A stretch of DNA of 64,000 nt from Chondrosia reniformis. Its lineage: Eukaryota > Porifera > Demospongiae > Chondrillida > Chondrillidae. The stretch lies in NCBI GenBank assembly GCA_947172415.1, contig OX359200.1, positions 622,501-686,500 on the forward strand, read 5' to 3'. The position numbers were made by a program, and so were the translations under genes. Every line of letters starts with the position of its first letter. Position 1 is the stretch's first letter. The notes under the pieces were generated by a model, which worked only from the letters and a program-made list of their open reading frames with translations, had not been told where the DNA came from and searched no databases. This document shows, in pieces, positions 1 through 8,773 of this stretch.

Positions 1-1926
1 ATTGTCCATACAGGACCTACCGGGTCGAAAACCACTTTGTACTTCATTTAATGAATTAGTTAATTGAAGCCACTCAGTTAGCCTATGATTAAGAATTGAA
101 CAGTATACTTTATACACTACCGATACTAGGGAAATGCCTCTAAGATTATTAGTTTCTATACAATTGTTACTTTTAGGAATAGGAATAATTATACTCTTTC
201 TCCATTCTAATGGACTAAGTGATTTTTCCAGACATAGATCGAAAAAAGCCGCCAAAAATCGAATCGTTAAATTATTTTTTAAAGCTTCTCCAGGTACCCT
301 ATCATGTCCGAAGGATTTATATGATTTAAGGGAATATACTGCTTGCTGTACCTCTAGGAGACTTATTTTCCTATCCAAAATGTCTGGTGCTATCTCTTGG
401 TGTTCAGGGAGGATATTATTTTTTAACAGACCCATTTCCTGACTACCACTATCATAAGAATTAAGTGTATCCTTAAAATGGCTAACTAGACATTTTATTA
501 CTTCATTCTTACTTGTAACTACTTTCTGTCTATACTTAAGTCTATTAATCACAACCTTATGCTTCTTACTCTTATTTATTCTCTTCCAAAACAATCTAGG
601 ATCACTATTTAGCAACTTTTCTGACTCAATATTTTTCTTATATACAAATACTGATTTCTGTTTCCTTATTGCTTTCTTATATTTATTCCTAGCCGAAATG
701 TATGATTTTCTAAGCTCTTTTTTTAAATCTTTATGATGGCATCTTAGCCACTCTTTTTCATTTTTCATCATCTCTTTTTTCATATTATATAGCTCCTTAC
801 TCCACCATTTTCTACTAGGACTCCTTCTAAAATTGCAATTATTTTTTATTCCACACTTTATTTTAGGAATTTTTAGGTTAATTTCCTCTGTTAGTATTTC
901 AATGAAGGTGGCATACACCTCATCTAAGACCTTTTGAGAGATTTCCTCACAATACATCAAATTAGTTATCTTTTCCATGCACTTATGTATTTTTTCTTTT
1001 ATGTCGTCACTATTCATGAAATCATTAGGTATCTTTTCCCAATTAAATTTTGGCTCGTTATTTGACAATGAATCAAAGTTGCTAGTGTGTCTTTGGTTAA
1101 TAGAACATAGTTGGGATATGTCTATATCAACTGAAAGAATACTATGATCAGAGGGGTGCGTAACATACAAGTTAAATTTTTTAATTAAATCAACCATTGT
1201 TGTTACACTAAATTTGTTTATACACTTCATAGCAATTTGGTTACCTATAAAATAATCTACTACTGAGCACCCCCTGCTAGATATGCAAGTGTAATTATTG
1301 AGACCACAAGTAATTCTTCCATTAACTATTCCTAACTTGTTTACTTTAAGAAAGTCAATTAGTGCCATCCCCCATGAATTTTTCTCTGCATCTACATTAT
1401 GTCTACAAGGATAATCTTCAAGTCCCATACCATCCTCTAAGCTTGCCGTCCTAGCGTTGAAATCCCCAACTAGTAGTACTGGAACTTGTTCATTAATATT
1501 ATCTAAACAACACCCAATTTTATCAAGCACATTTTCAACATTTACATTATGAGATGATCTTTCAGGTGATATATAACAACTGCCTATCACAAGTCTAGGT
1601 GGATCAAATTTATCTCTCTTTCTTTGAATAGAAATCACCATAATGTCCTCCATATTTACATCCATTGTATTTATCTTATAGGTATCAAAGATCCTATCTG
1701 AAATTAGAAAACCAACTCCACCCGATCCCCGTTTCGCTCTTTTGTTTAAATTAAGTCTATTTTTACCTATCCAAGTGTACCCGTCAATTAAGATCACATC
1801 CTGGTTCATCAACCAGGTTTCACAGATTATAGCTATATCAGGTTGTATATTCTTTAATATCTTAGCTTTCAAGTCTTTGTTTCTACCCCATCCTGCTATA
1901 TTCCACTGAATTATTTTAAGATTCAT
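1..1926 (-). CDS. Non-LTR retrotransposon ORF2 (endonuclease + reverse transcriptase), cut by window edge
   Basis: An uninterrupted frame of 642 codons runs from an ATG at 1926 to base 1 and continues outside the window. The N-terminal ~230 residues are an APE-type exonuclease-endonuclease-phosphatase domain: I see QWNIAGWG, CETWL, VGDFNAR and, near residue 255, SDHSIL, which carry the usual Asn, Glu, Asp and Asp-His residues. A basic linker follows, and the reverse transcriptase begins around residue 500; its early motif GFRPGRSCMDN lies at the window edge. The catalytic YXDD block would be outside. No stop or frameshift was found, so this copy is young and may be active. It belongs to an endonuclease-bearing LINE clade (Jockey/CR1/L1-like), which I cannot name more exactly. 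Confidence 0.93.
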   Translation of the reverse strand, partial: MNLKIIQWNIAGWGRNKDLKAKILKNIQPDIAIICETWLMNQDVILIDGYTWIGKNRLNLNKRAKRGSGGVGFLISDRIFDTYKINTMDVNMEDIMVISIQRKRDKFDPPRLVIGSCYISPERSSHNVNVENVLDKIGCCLDNINEQVPVLLVGDFNARTASLEDGMGLEDYPCRHNVDAEKNSWGMALIDFLKVNKLGIVNGRITCGLNNYTCISSRGCSVVDYFIGNQIAMKCINKFSVTTMVDLIKKFNLYVTHPSDHSILSVDIDISQLCSINQRHTSNFDSLSNNEPKFNWEKIPNDFMNSDDIKEKIHKCMEKITNLMYCEEISQKVLDEVYATFIEILTEEINLKIPKIKCGIKNNCNFRRSPSRKWWSKELYNMKKEMMKNEKEWLRCHHKDLKKELRKSYISARNKYKKAIRKQKSVFVYKKNIESEKLLNSDPRLFWKRINKSKKHKVVINRLKYRQKVVTSKNEVIKCLVSHFKDTLNSYDSGSQEMGLLKNNILPEHQEIAPDILDRKISLLEVQQAVYSLKSYKSFGHDRVPGEALKNNLTIRFLAAFFDLCLEKSLSPLEWRKSIIIPIPKSNNCIETNNLRGISLVSVVYKVYCSILNHRLTEWLQLTNSLNEVQSGFRPGRSCMDN

Positions 1927-1974
1927 GTTATACATATTTCTAAACCTTAAGTTCTGCCCAGCCTGGCCTAACCC

Positions 1975-2239
1975 CTAATCAGTAGAGGTTGAGGTCATTC
2001 TCGGTCTAAAATCTCCTGAGATCAACTGCATTTCATCTCTTCTCCATATAATTTTAGCAAACTTGCCCTCCTCTCTTATTTTCTTCACTTCTATTAATAA
2101 GTCTTTTTTCTTAAGTCTTTCTTCTTTTGTGAGATCTTCTGTCACGAAAATCGACCCTCCCTTAAGAGCTTTACCCTGTTTCAAAATATTCAGTTTATCC
2201 CTCAGAGAGTTCAATCTGACACACAGTAACCTATGCCTA
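1975..2239 (-). CDS. C-terminal fragment of the retrotransposon's first ORF
   Basis: Directly upstream (minus strand) of the endonuclease ORF is a frame of about 80 residues ending at 1975. It contains FVTEDLTKEERLKKKDLL followed by a charged stretch with KIREEGKFAKI. This is the typical C-terminal end of a LINE ORF1 RNA-binding protein or of a short linker ORF. The frame has no good ATG (only a TTG at 2214) and hits a stop near 2257, so the element is 5' truncated or rearranged here. The gap to ORF2 is about 50 bp, as expected for a two-ORF LINE. Confidence 0.6.
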
Positions 2240-2241
2240 TC

Positions 2242-2320
2242 CTCATATATATAGCTTTACAAACTATTGTTTGATACACACATGGTTTAAGCATTGTCTT
2301 GTAATTAATCATATATTAAA
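2242..2320 (-). pseudogene. Degenerate copy of the terminal exon of the kinase at 14.8 kb
   Basis: About 75 bp match the end of the kinase gene at 14,825-14,890 (same strand). Translated, it ends QCLNHVCIKQ-stop where the kinase ends QCLNHVWIKQ-stop, and the 3' flank stays similar past the stop codon. The 5' part is much more diverged. It abuts the 5' end of the retrotransposon, so it may be a transduced or duplicated piece. It cannot encode a protein. Confidence 0.6.
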
Positions 2321-2362
2321 CAAGGGTTCAAGATGACAAATATTACCAGGATCAAGAAGATT

Positions 2363-2569
2363 CCCGTATCGCCCACTTGAGCCTAAATAATTGGTCCGGC
2401 CCGTATCGCCCACTTGGTTCCGTACCGCCCACTTGAACCTAAATAATTGGTCCCGTATCGCCCTACTTAAAAATGATTGGTCCTAATTGCATTCTTGAAT
2501 AATCCGTCCAGCTAGTATATAAACCGCCTGAGGACTGTGCGCTTTGTGCGAGGTGATCGAACGTTTAAG
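2363..2569 (+). promoter_or_regulatory. Promoter and non-coding exon 1 of four-TM gene A
   Basis: Between 2363 and 2490 a unit containing CCGTATCGCCCACTTG and ATTGGTCC (an inverted CCAAT box) is repeated about four times. A TATA box, TATATAAA, lies at 2516-2523. A short leader then ends in a good splice donor at 2569/2570 (AAG|GTGAGT). The same TATA-plus-leader arrangement, with clear base similarity (CCTGAGG, GCTTTG, GAGGTG, TCGAA), stands upstream of paralogous gene B on the other strand at 10,940-10,998. That supports this as a real core promoter with a conserved non-coding first exon. Confidence 0.7.
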
Positions 2570-2824
2570 GTGAGTGAAGACTGCAGATATTATGGATCGA
2601 TATAACTTATTAATCGCGTACCATTCATGATCGCAGTTGTTTCTTTCTACGGACACTTTTGAACTTCCCCATCGGCAGACATATATCTAGCAGGCAGTGT
2701 ATTTGTGTACATTATTTCGAATGGCAAAACAAATGGCATGGTGCCCTTTAAAACTGAATTGAATTGAATATACATGTATGGATCTTTTTATATATAGTAC
2801 AAGTTACAATATACTAAGGTAATC

Positions 2825-2864
<40 letters not shown>

Positions 2865-4253
2865 CCGCAGCAAGTATATACACAAGGTTCAGGTCCTGAT
2901 TATAGATTAGAAAGGAACCCAATGGATGCAGTAAAGAAAGTCTTTCCAATTGTAAGTATATCATAATCAATTGAGGTCATTAACTTAATCACAAATTTGC
3001 ATATATATTATGTAGATTACTACATGTTATTATTCTGTTCATATAATATTATGTATGTACAGTGTAACCCGGATAATCCGCCACAATTCGTTCAAGCACT
3101 TTTTTCGCGGAATATTGAGTTTGGCACGATGAACGATATTTGCTCCTGCGTTGCCGTCGAATTCTTCTTCTTATAGTCACATATCGGGCGATTTCAAGTC
3201 AGTTTTGGAACGCTTAGAGGCCATCTCCAAGATTTACTTCGTACGATTAAAATCTTGACGAAAGCGGCGGATTACGAAGGTGGAAAACACCTTTAAATGT
3301 GCAATTGAGGCGAGAAAATAATGGCGGATGGCGGATTTGGCGATTGGCGGATTACATAGATACTTCTAGTATGCAAATGAATTCGTTCTATATGAACTCA
3401 GGCGGATTAGGCGGTTTGGCGTATTAAGCGTGGGCGGATTACCCGGTATATTATTCACTATCATTGTAAGATTCGTACAGTTTTGTTATTAATGAATTAT
3501 TGTTTATTGTACAACATATAGGTATAATAATGATAATAATTAATATACGTATATACATACACACATTGTATTGAATTTGTAGGTTAACGTTGTTATGTTT
3601 AGATTGTAAGATTAATTGATTTATGCTATATTTAGGTTGCTATAGTATGCAGTGCCCTAGCTGTAATAGGATGGATAGTATTTGTTGGAGGATATGGGTA
3701 CACTACCACGCAAATCAACCCAACGTATGTAAACGCAAATTCCATTACGTGTTATTTACACACATGCAAATCAACTCAAAGCTTGGGTAGGTGCAAATTT
3801 TCATGCATATATCTATGACTACCAGGCCTACAGCTGCATGCAGAATTTGGGGCTGGGGGATTGGAATTTTTTAGGGGGGGAGTGGTATATATACAGCTGT
3901 ATAATATGTATATGTATATATATATATATATATATACGTATATAATATATTTATCAGTTATTTTTTGCAGATTATCTGTAGAAATAAGACAAAGGATAGT
4001 GTATGATGGTGTTGTAAGTACTCCAATCATTGATAATGAAGCAAGAATATACAATGCCAACTTAACAGGCTATGTGCCAGAGATTGGCATTGGATCTGCT
4101 CCATTTTACCTGACAGCAGTCCTTTCTCCCATTCTCATTATCATTATGATAGTAGCTGCCATACTACTATTGGTCATAGGACAAAAGACTATAATAGTAC
4201 ATCTGGTATTTGGAGTAATTGTATCCTTTGAACCCTCAGACATGTTAGCATAA
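2545..4253 (+). CDS. Four-TM family gene A, shortened copy
   Basis: Spliced model: non-coding exon ~2545-2569; coding 2922-2951, 3636-3724 and 3971-4253 (133 residues). The start is the ATG in AACCCAATGG; all phases agree with paralogue B. The first membrane helix (about residues 9-32) contains VAIVCSALAVIGWIVFVGGY. A loop of about 60 residues with an N-glycosylation site (NLT) follows, then a second helix (about 88-113) ending LLLVIGQKT. In gene B the transcript is spliced after GQKTI to two further exons. No such exons follow gene A on this strand before an orphan terminal exon at 14,097, so A either ends by read-through at 4253 as a two-helix protein or is a truncated gene. I recognise no known family. 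Confidence 0.65.
3059..3455. mobile_element. Small DNA transposon-like element in intron of gene A
   Basis: A GC-richer block of about 390 bp starts with GTAACCCGGATAATCCGCC and ends with the near-inverse GGGCGGATTACCCGG. Several internal copies of GGCGGAT occur toward the right end. It carries no protein-coding frame. The inverted ends, size and lack of coding capacity fit a MITE of a cut-and-paste transposon, with pogo/Tc1-like ends most likely. The exact ends and target duplication are uncertain. Confidence 0.6.
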
Positions 4254-4673
4254 TGTGAATTTTAATTATCATCTTCAGGTGGTTCATCATAGGATACCAT
4301 GCAAATGAGAGAAGCAAAATACTTGAAAAATATTGGGTCAAAAAGTCAAAAGTCAAAACACTCACAGCTCTTAAATTAAAATGAGATTACTATGGAATTG
4401 GGAGATTCCTTTAATCTTTTTACAAAGGTTTAAAATGGAAGGACAACTTTTTTGCTACCTCAGAAACATTTGAGGGAATAGGCACGGAGGCAGATTGAGG
4501 GGAAGGCACTTAGGAGCTGCTGTTCTTCTGCCTGCTACTGGGAGTACCAAATGGAGTAGTGTAGGGAGTGGAGCCAGGATATCCGTCATCATCATCATCA
4601 TTCAAGTCCTTTATACAGAAAATAGGACAACTTATTGTACACTAGAAACTGATAAAGTTAACATTATGTAATA

Positions 4674-4740
4674 TTATGAATAATCTAACACACCACTTTT
4701 CCTACATATTACATCTACTGGCCTACAGGGGACTAAACCG
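4674..4740 (-). repeat. 3' fragment of the hammerhead-bearing short repeat family
   Basis: The sequence from AATAATCTAACACACC to GGGGACTAAACC matches the end of the ~175-bp family described at 15,065-15,242, in the same orientation as the copy at 16,530. The ribozyme half is missing here because the 33-bp minisatellite begins at this point. Confidence 0.6.
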
Positions 4741-4748
4741 ATGTAGTA

Positions 4749-4915
4749 TCACATCTGTAATGTTTGTTGCCATGGCTACATACACATCTGTAATGTTTGT
4801 TGCCATGGCTACATACACATCTGTAATGTTTGTTGCCATGGCTACATACACATCTGTAATGTTTGTTGTCATGGCTACATACACATCTGTAATGTTTGTT
4901 GTCATGGCTACATAG
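4749..4915. repeat. 33-bp minisatellite, five units
   Basis: Five near-identical tandem units of 33 bp, each holding ATGTTTGTTGCCATGGCTAC; the last two differ by one base (GTC for GCC). Because 33 is a multiple of three, several frames stay open through it, but these peptides are simple repeats and not genes. Confidence 0.95.
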
Positions 4916-4984
4916 GCAGAAAATGAGGAGACATTCTTTACTCACCACATTAAAGAGTCTGCTTATGTAAGGATGTAACAGACG

Positions 4985-5395
4985 TTAAGGTATGTGTACA
5001 TAGTTGATGATTATGGAGCTACACACTAATAATTTCTTCTCAATAATCATCAACTACGGTGTCGACTGTTCGTCATGCCAACAAGACGGTGATATATTTC
5101 CACTCTTTTCCTATTATTACTACTTGCCGGCAATATTGAATCCAACCCAGGACCCTTTATCAACAACAGTAGTCGTGACTCCAAGCATCATTACTGAACT
5201 AACATTGTTATTCAAAATACTTGTTTCATCATTTATCAATATGACTTTTTATTATTATTTAGATATGCTTGACTCATCCTTAGATTCCTATATATATTTC
5301 TTTTGCTGTGGAGCATTTGCCTTTAATGAAACCCATTCCTTTTTGGGATTAAATTATTTCAATTCAATTCAATTTAATTCGACTAATGAATAGTT
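4985..5395 (+). mobile_element. Short non-LTR retroelement relic with a 2A-like peptide motif
   Basis: At 5115-5157 one frame reads LLLLAGNIESNPGP, the class of sequence at which 2A peptides make ribosomes skip a bond; such motifs stand at the N-terminus of some CR1/L2-like LINE proteins and of sponge and sea-urchin NLR proteins. The frame is closed by a stop about 25 codons after the motif and by another upstream near 5090. The block ends with a conserved-looking tail, a GGGATTAAATTATTTCAATT stretch followed by short CAATT repeats to about 5375, typical of a LINE 3' end. I read it as an internally deleted LINE keeping both ends. Confidence 0.5.
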
Positions 5396-5779
5396 GTCAC
5401 ATGAAAAGGATGAATGAAAGTATTAATAAAGAAGAGGCAAAGTAGTAGCTACTAAATTGAACAGGATTTATAGCAAGATTGGAGTGACACCTGTAATATT
5501 ACATTCAAATCCTGCATGCACTATACTAACTTCTACTCCGTAGTCTTTACTTTGACACCAGTTCTGGAAGCACCTTGTAGAGAGGTAAGGAAGAGTATCT
5601 GTTGTCAGTGTGTATATCAGTGAGGTATGGGTAGTATGTATGTCGAAATGGAGGTGTTGGTCAAGATGATCTCAAGGTAAAAATACACAAGTTTTAGCCT
5701 ATGGCTTCATTAGGTGACATGTGACATGCATAATCAAATTGACCCTAAGAAATCAACCTCATGAAAAGAAATAAAGCAA

Positions 5780-5862
5780 GAAAGAAGCAACTGCTGGAAG
5801 TCAACCCAGGATGGCAGCTTTGACTACCAGTACTTTGCCACTGAACTACAATTGTCACAGTA
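5780..5862 (-). repeat. tRNA-derived SINE
   Basis: On the minus strand an A-box-like block (TAGTTCAGTGGCAAAG) is followed about 30 bp later by a B-box-like block (GGGTTGACTTCC). It does not fold as a proper tRNA. Related copies stand at 13,862 (+) and 8,950 (-), which marks a dispersed family. Confidence 0.6.
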
Positions 5863-5943
5863 ATGCTCAATCTATATAGTCTCCATTTTAATAAGTACTC
5901 TTAATGGGAGGGGTTAGCCAAGCCAATATATTCACATATATAC

Positions 5944-6160
5944 ATATATACCAGTAATAGGAGTTCCAACACACCACCTGCTGTTATTGCATTGAAATAG
6001 CTCGGTGGGTTGACTATAAATTGTATAACCCGAAAAATGTGTCATACGTAATTGACTCCATGTTTTGTACTAAGTAGTCATTGTATGTAGTGGAAATGGT
6101 GTGAAGAGCAGTTCCAATGTTTGGAATGATAACCATTAAAAGTATGACCCTAACCCTAAT
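5944..6160 (-). pseudogene. Broken copy of four-TM exon 5
   Basis: Minus-strand translation resembles exon 5 of gene B (9396-9596): MVIIPNIGTALHTISTTY, then after a one-base frame disruption NPPSYFNAITAGGVLELLLL. Gene B has MIVIPSIGGALHLISAAY and SPPSYFNAVLGGGVLE at the same places. The frame break and an in-frame TAG make this copy non-functional. Confidence 0.75.
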
Positions 6161-6189
6161 CTAGTTACGGTATTATTTTTGTTTCAATT

Positions 6190-6318
6190 AGTGAACATCC
6201 TGATAATTAAATTTAGTGCTAATTGAGGACTCAAAGAATACAACTACTGCAAATGGCATACATACTATAGTCTTTTGTCCTATGACCAATAGTAGTATGG
6301 CAGCTACTATCATAATGA
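6190..6318 (-). pseudogene. Partial copy of four-TM exon 4
   Basis: The 3' half of exon 4 of the four-TM family (AAILLLVIGQKT and its downstream flank) is present on the minus strand. It stops abruptly at about 6314, where the large dispersed repeat begins. There is no matching upstream exon next to it. Confidence 0.75.
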
Positions 6319-7640
6319 ACAACTTAATGAAATGTAATTCACAAAATAGCCTGAGCTCTCCATATCCTAGAGAATGTAAATACTGTACATGAAATACAAT
6401 GATGAAATTAGATGTTTTATAAATGACTAAACTTGAACAAATGAAACTGGTCATGTACTTCTCTCAGCACAACTCAAGTAGAGTTGCCCCAGGGCACACC
6501 ACGAGGAGGTGAAAGTACATCGTGCCCCACCCCACAGCGTTGACACTAACTATTGTGTAACAGAAGCTGTAACTGCGCAGTAATCTGCACTCATGGAGTT
6601 ACTAGCCATGACATAGGAATCGATCGGCGTTAGCCTCACTTTCAGCCTATGCCAAGTCCGACCCTCCCGAACCGCAAACTGCCCCGATGAGAATCAGTGT
6701 GTTGCCACACCTTTAACTCCTCAGGATCGGATGACGTCCTTGAAGTGGGGACTGGCGAAACAACTGCCCAAATCAGGTGTCGACAACCGACTTCAACTTA
6801 CATAGTTACGTGATTACCTCAATCTCCGTGCCGTCAGACCCCAGCCGAAGCCAGAGCTAGTGAGGACCAATCCCAAGCACCAACCCTCCCACTGAGTTCC
6901 TGATCAGATTGCATATCCAACGTGACACCAGGCCGCATTCTCAGCTCGCTGGCGGAGCCGAGGGGAATCCTGGGTCTACTTGTCTAGCGCTCCGAACAGG
7001 ACTACTCGGGATAAGGAAAGACCACCGTCAGGCACAGAAACTTTAGCAATCTCACGCGTCAAGTAAGCCACTGGGGGTAAACTGAGATTTTTCACACCTC
7101 GCCATCTTTTATATGGCTGCATTTAAATTTCCCGCGCAAAATCCTTATTAGGAGATGACGGTCACGTGTCAAGATGACGTCAGCCTAAATTATAGTTTCT
7201 TAGCTACCACTTTCGCAATAGATAGAAAATGGCTGACAAAATGATGCATCATTTGTCGAATATTTCCGAAACTTTTCTTAATCGCGCGCTAACTAGCAGT
7301 TAAACGTTATAAATCTTAAAAGCTTTAAAGCGAAGAAGCAAAGGTTTGTGAATTGTAAATTCAAAATTAAAATTAGTTTACTGGAGTTAGGCAAAAGAGA
7401 CATTTCTGATGGTTCTGATGGATATGTAGCAGTGCTAATCTCTTATAATGGTTTCGGGGAGTTCTATTAGAATGCCAAGTACGATTTTCTGTAGTCACAA
7501 ATCGTTTGTTAACATTTTCCAAAGACAGCTTAAGTTCTTAGATCGAGCGAAGTACACCTTTTTCAACTTGGTTTAGTAAGATAGTGTATTGTATACGTAG
7601 TTCTAAGTGCATGTCTAGTTGATTTAATACTCTATGGCCC
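6313..7640. repeat. Large dispersed repeat, copy 1
   Basis: At least 1.3 kb are nearly identical to 62,587-64,000. The left edge is ATGAACAACTTAATGA in both copies; the right edge is beyond the window for copy 2. The middle (about 6480-7080) is clearly richer in GC than the surroundings. Both copies hold a short ATG frame starting ATGGCTGACA (7229 here) and a further frame with KLGKR-, SDG- and VAVLISYNG-like segments (about 7360-7480). Copy 1 lacks about 75 bp present in copy 2 near 62,650-62,740. I recognise no transposase, integrase or terminal repeat, so the class is open. Confidence 0.8.
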
Positions 7641-7904
7641 TAGCATGCATGAGCGAATGTTCTAATACACTAAGCTATTGTCTTTGTAATAATTGAATCT
7701 TAATTGACTTTCATATCTACAGCTCTCTGTTTAGCTCTTCAATTTCCTTGGTCGCCTTTAGGTACCAGCTATTACATCTCAACATCTTTGTATAGTTTCT
7801 GAATTATAATATTGTTTCAGCTTACTGGATGCACATGTATATTTATGATTCAGGAAAGAAATTAAGCATACTAATTATACTTTCGGCGATTTGATTTACA
7901 TGCC

Positions 7905-8120
7905 TCCTGATAATTAAATTTAGTGCTAATTGAGGACTCAAAGGATACAACTATTGCAAATGGCAGATGTACCATAGTCTTTTGTCCTATGACCAATAGT
8001 AGTATGGCAGCTACTATCATAATGATGCTGAGAATTGGAGATAAGACTGCCATCAGGTAAAATGGAGCAGATCCAATGCCAACCTCTGGTACATAGCCTG
8101 TTAGGTTAGCGTCGATTACT
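7905..8120 (-). pseudogene. Orphan copy of four-TM exon 4
   Basis: The minus strand reads NLTGYVPEVGIGSAPFYL and then the second membrane helix to LLLVIGQKT, close to gene A exon 4. The 5' end of the exon is replaced by unrelated sequence at about 8118, and no exon 2 or 3 precedes it. The downstream flank continues in frame with the same intron-derived tail seen in genes A and B. Confidence 0.75.
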
Positions 8121-8773
8121 TTTCCTTCTCAATCAAAAATATATTATTTTTATTTTGATGCGAGCACATGAATAGTCGAAATGATAATCAAAAACATGCA
8201 AGTAACAATTTTCAAACATCATACATCATCATAAAGAGGCGAAATAACATCTGGGAATGCTCCATTCATGTTTCTCTTTTATAGAGACAGAGTATAGCTG
8301 ATTAATAAAGTAATGTGTGGAAATAACACGTTAACTTATGACGCCTGAAACTTCAGAGAAATTGTCCAAAACTTCTCTCTAGTAAAGCTTGAATCTTCGT
8401 TCGGAATTCGGGACAAAATTTTGAGAAATTCTAACTTCAAATGGAAAGATAATTTCCGTGCCTACCGTATATATTAAGTTCGTACATGTATGTATTGGAA
8501 TTCTATATGTATTTATATATGTATGTAATATATCTCTTATGTAGCATACATATCGATCTAGTCTTCAAACTACTTTACATATATGTCTGTGAATGTTGTC
8601 ACCATTGGCAAGTTGTACATAGCTTGATTATAGCTCATTTGGTAGAGTTACAGGGAGACTTATAAGTAAAGTTTAGCAATTTCTACATCCTATACTATAC
8701 TATATCCTATAATAAGGTTCGCAACAATTTTGCATTCACTACTGTATTCCTTGTTGAGAAATGGTTGAAAGCT
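8121..8773. other. Non-coding AT-rich gap
   Basis: I see no gene here. It holds scattered poly-AT and a weak tRNA-like A-box near 8630 (ATAGCTCATTTGGTAGAG) without a convincing B box. Confidence 0.5.

Noticed and set aside
3861-4060. Isoleucine/tyrosine-rich N-terminal extension before four-TM exon 4
   Set aside because: It translates a TA-dinucleotide intron tract; the splice acceptor at 3970 matches the phase of the paralogue.
5004-5393. 129-codon frame on the plus strand
   Set aside because: It runs in the wrong frame through the retroelement relic; the meaningful frame is the one with the 2A-like motif.
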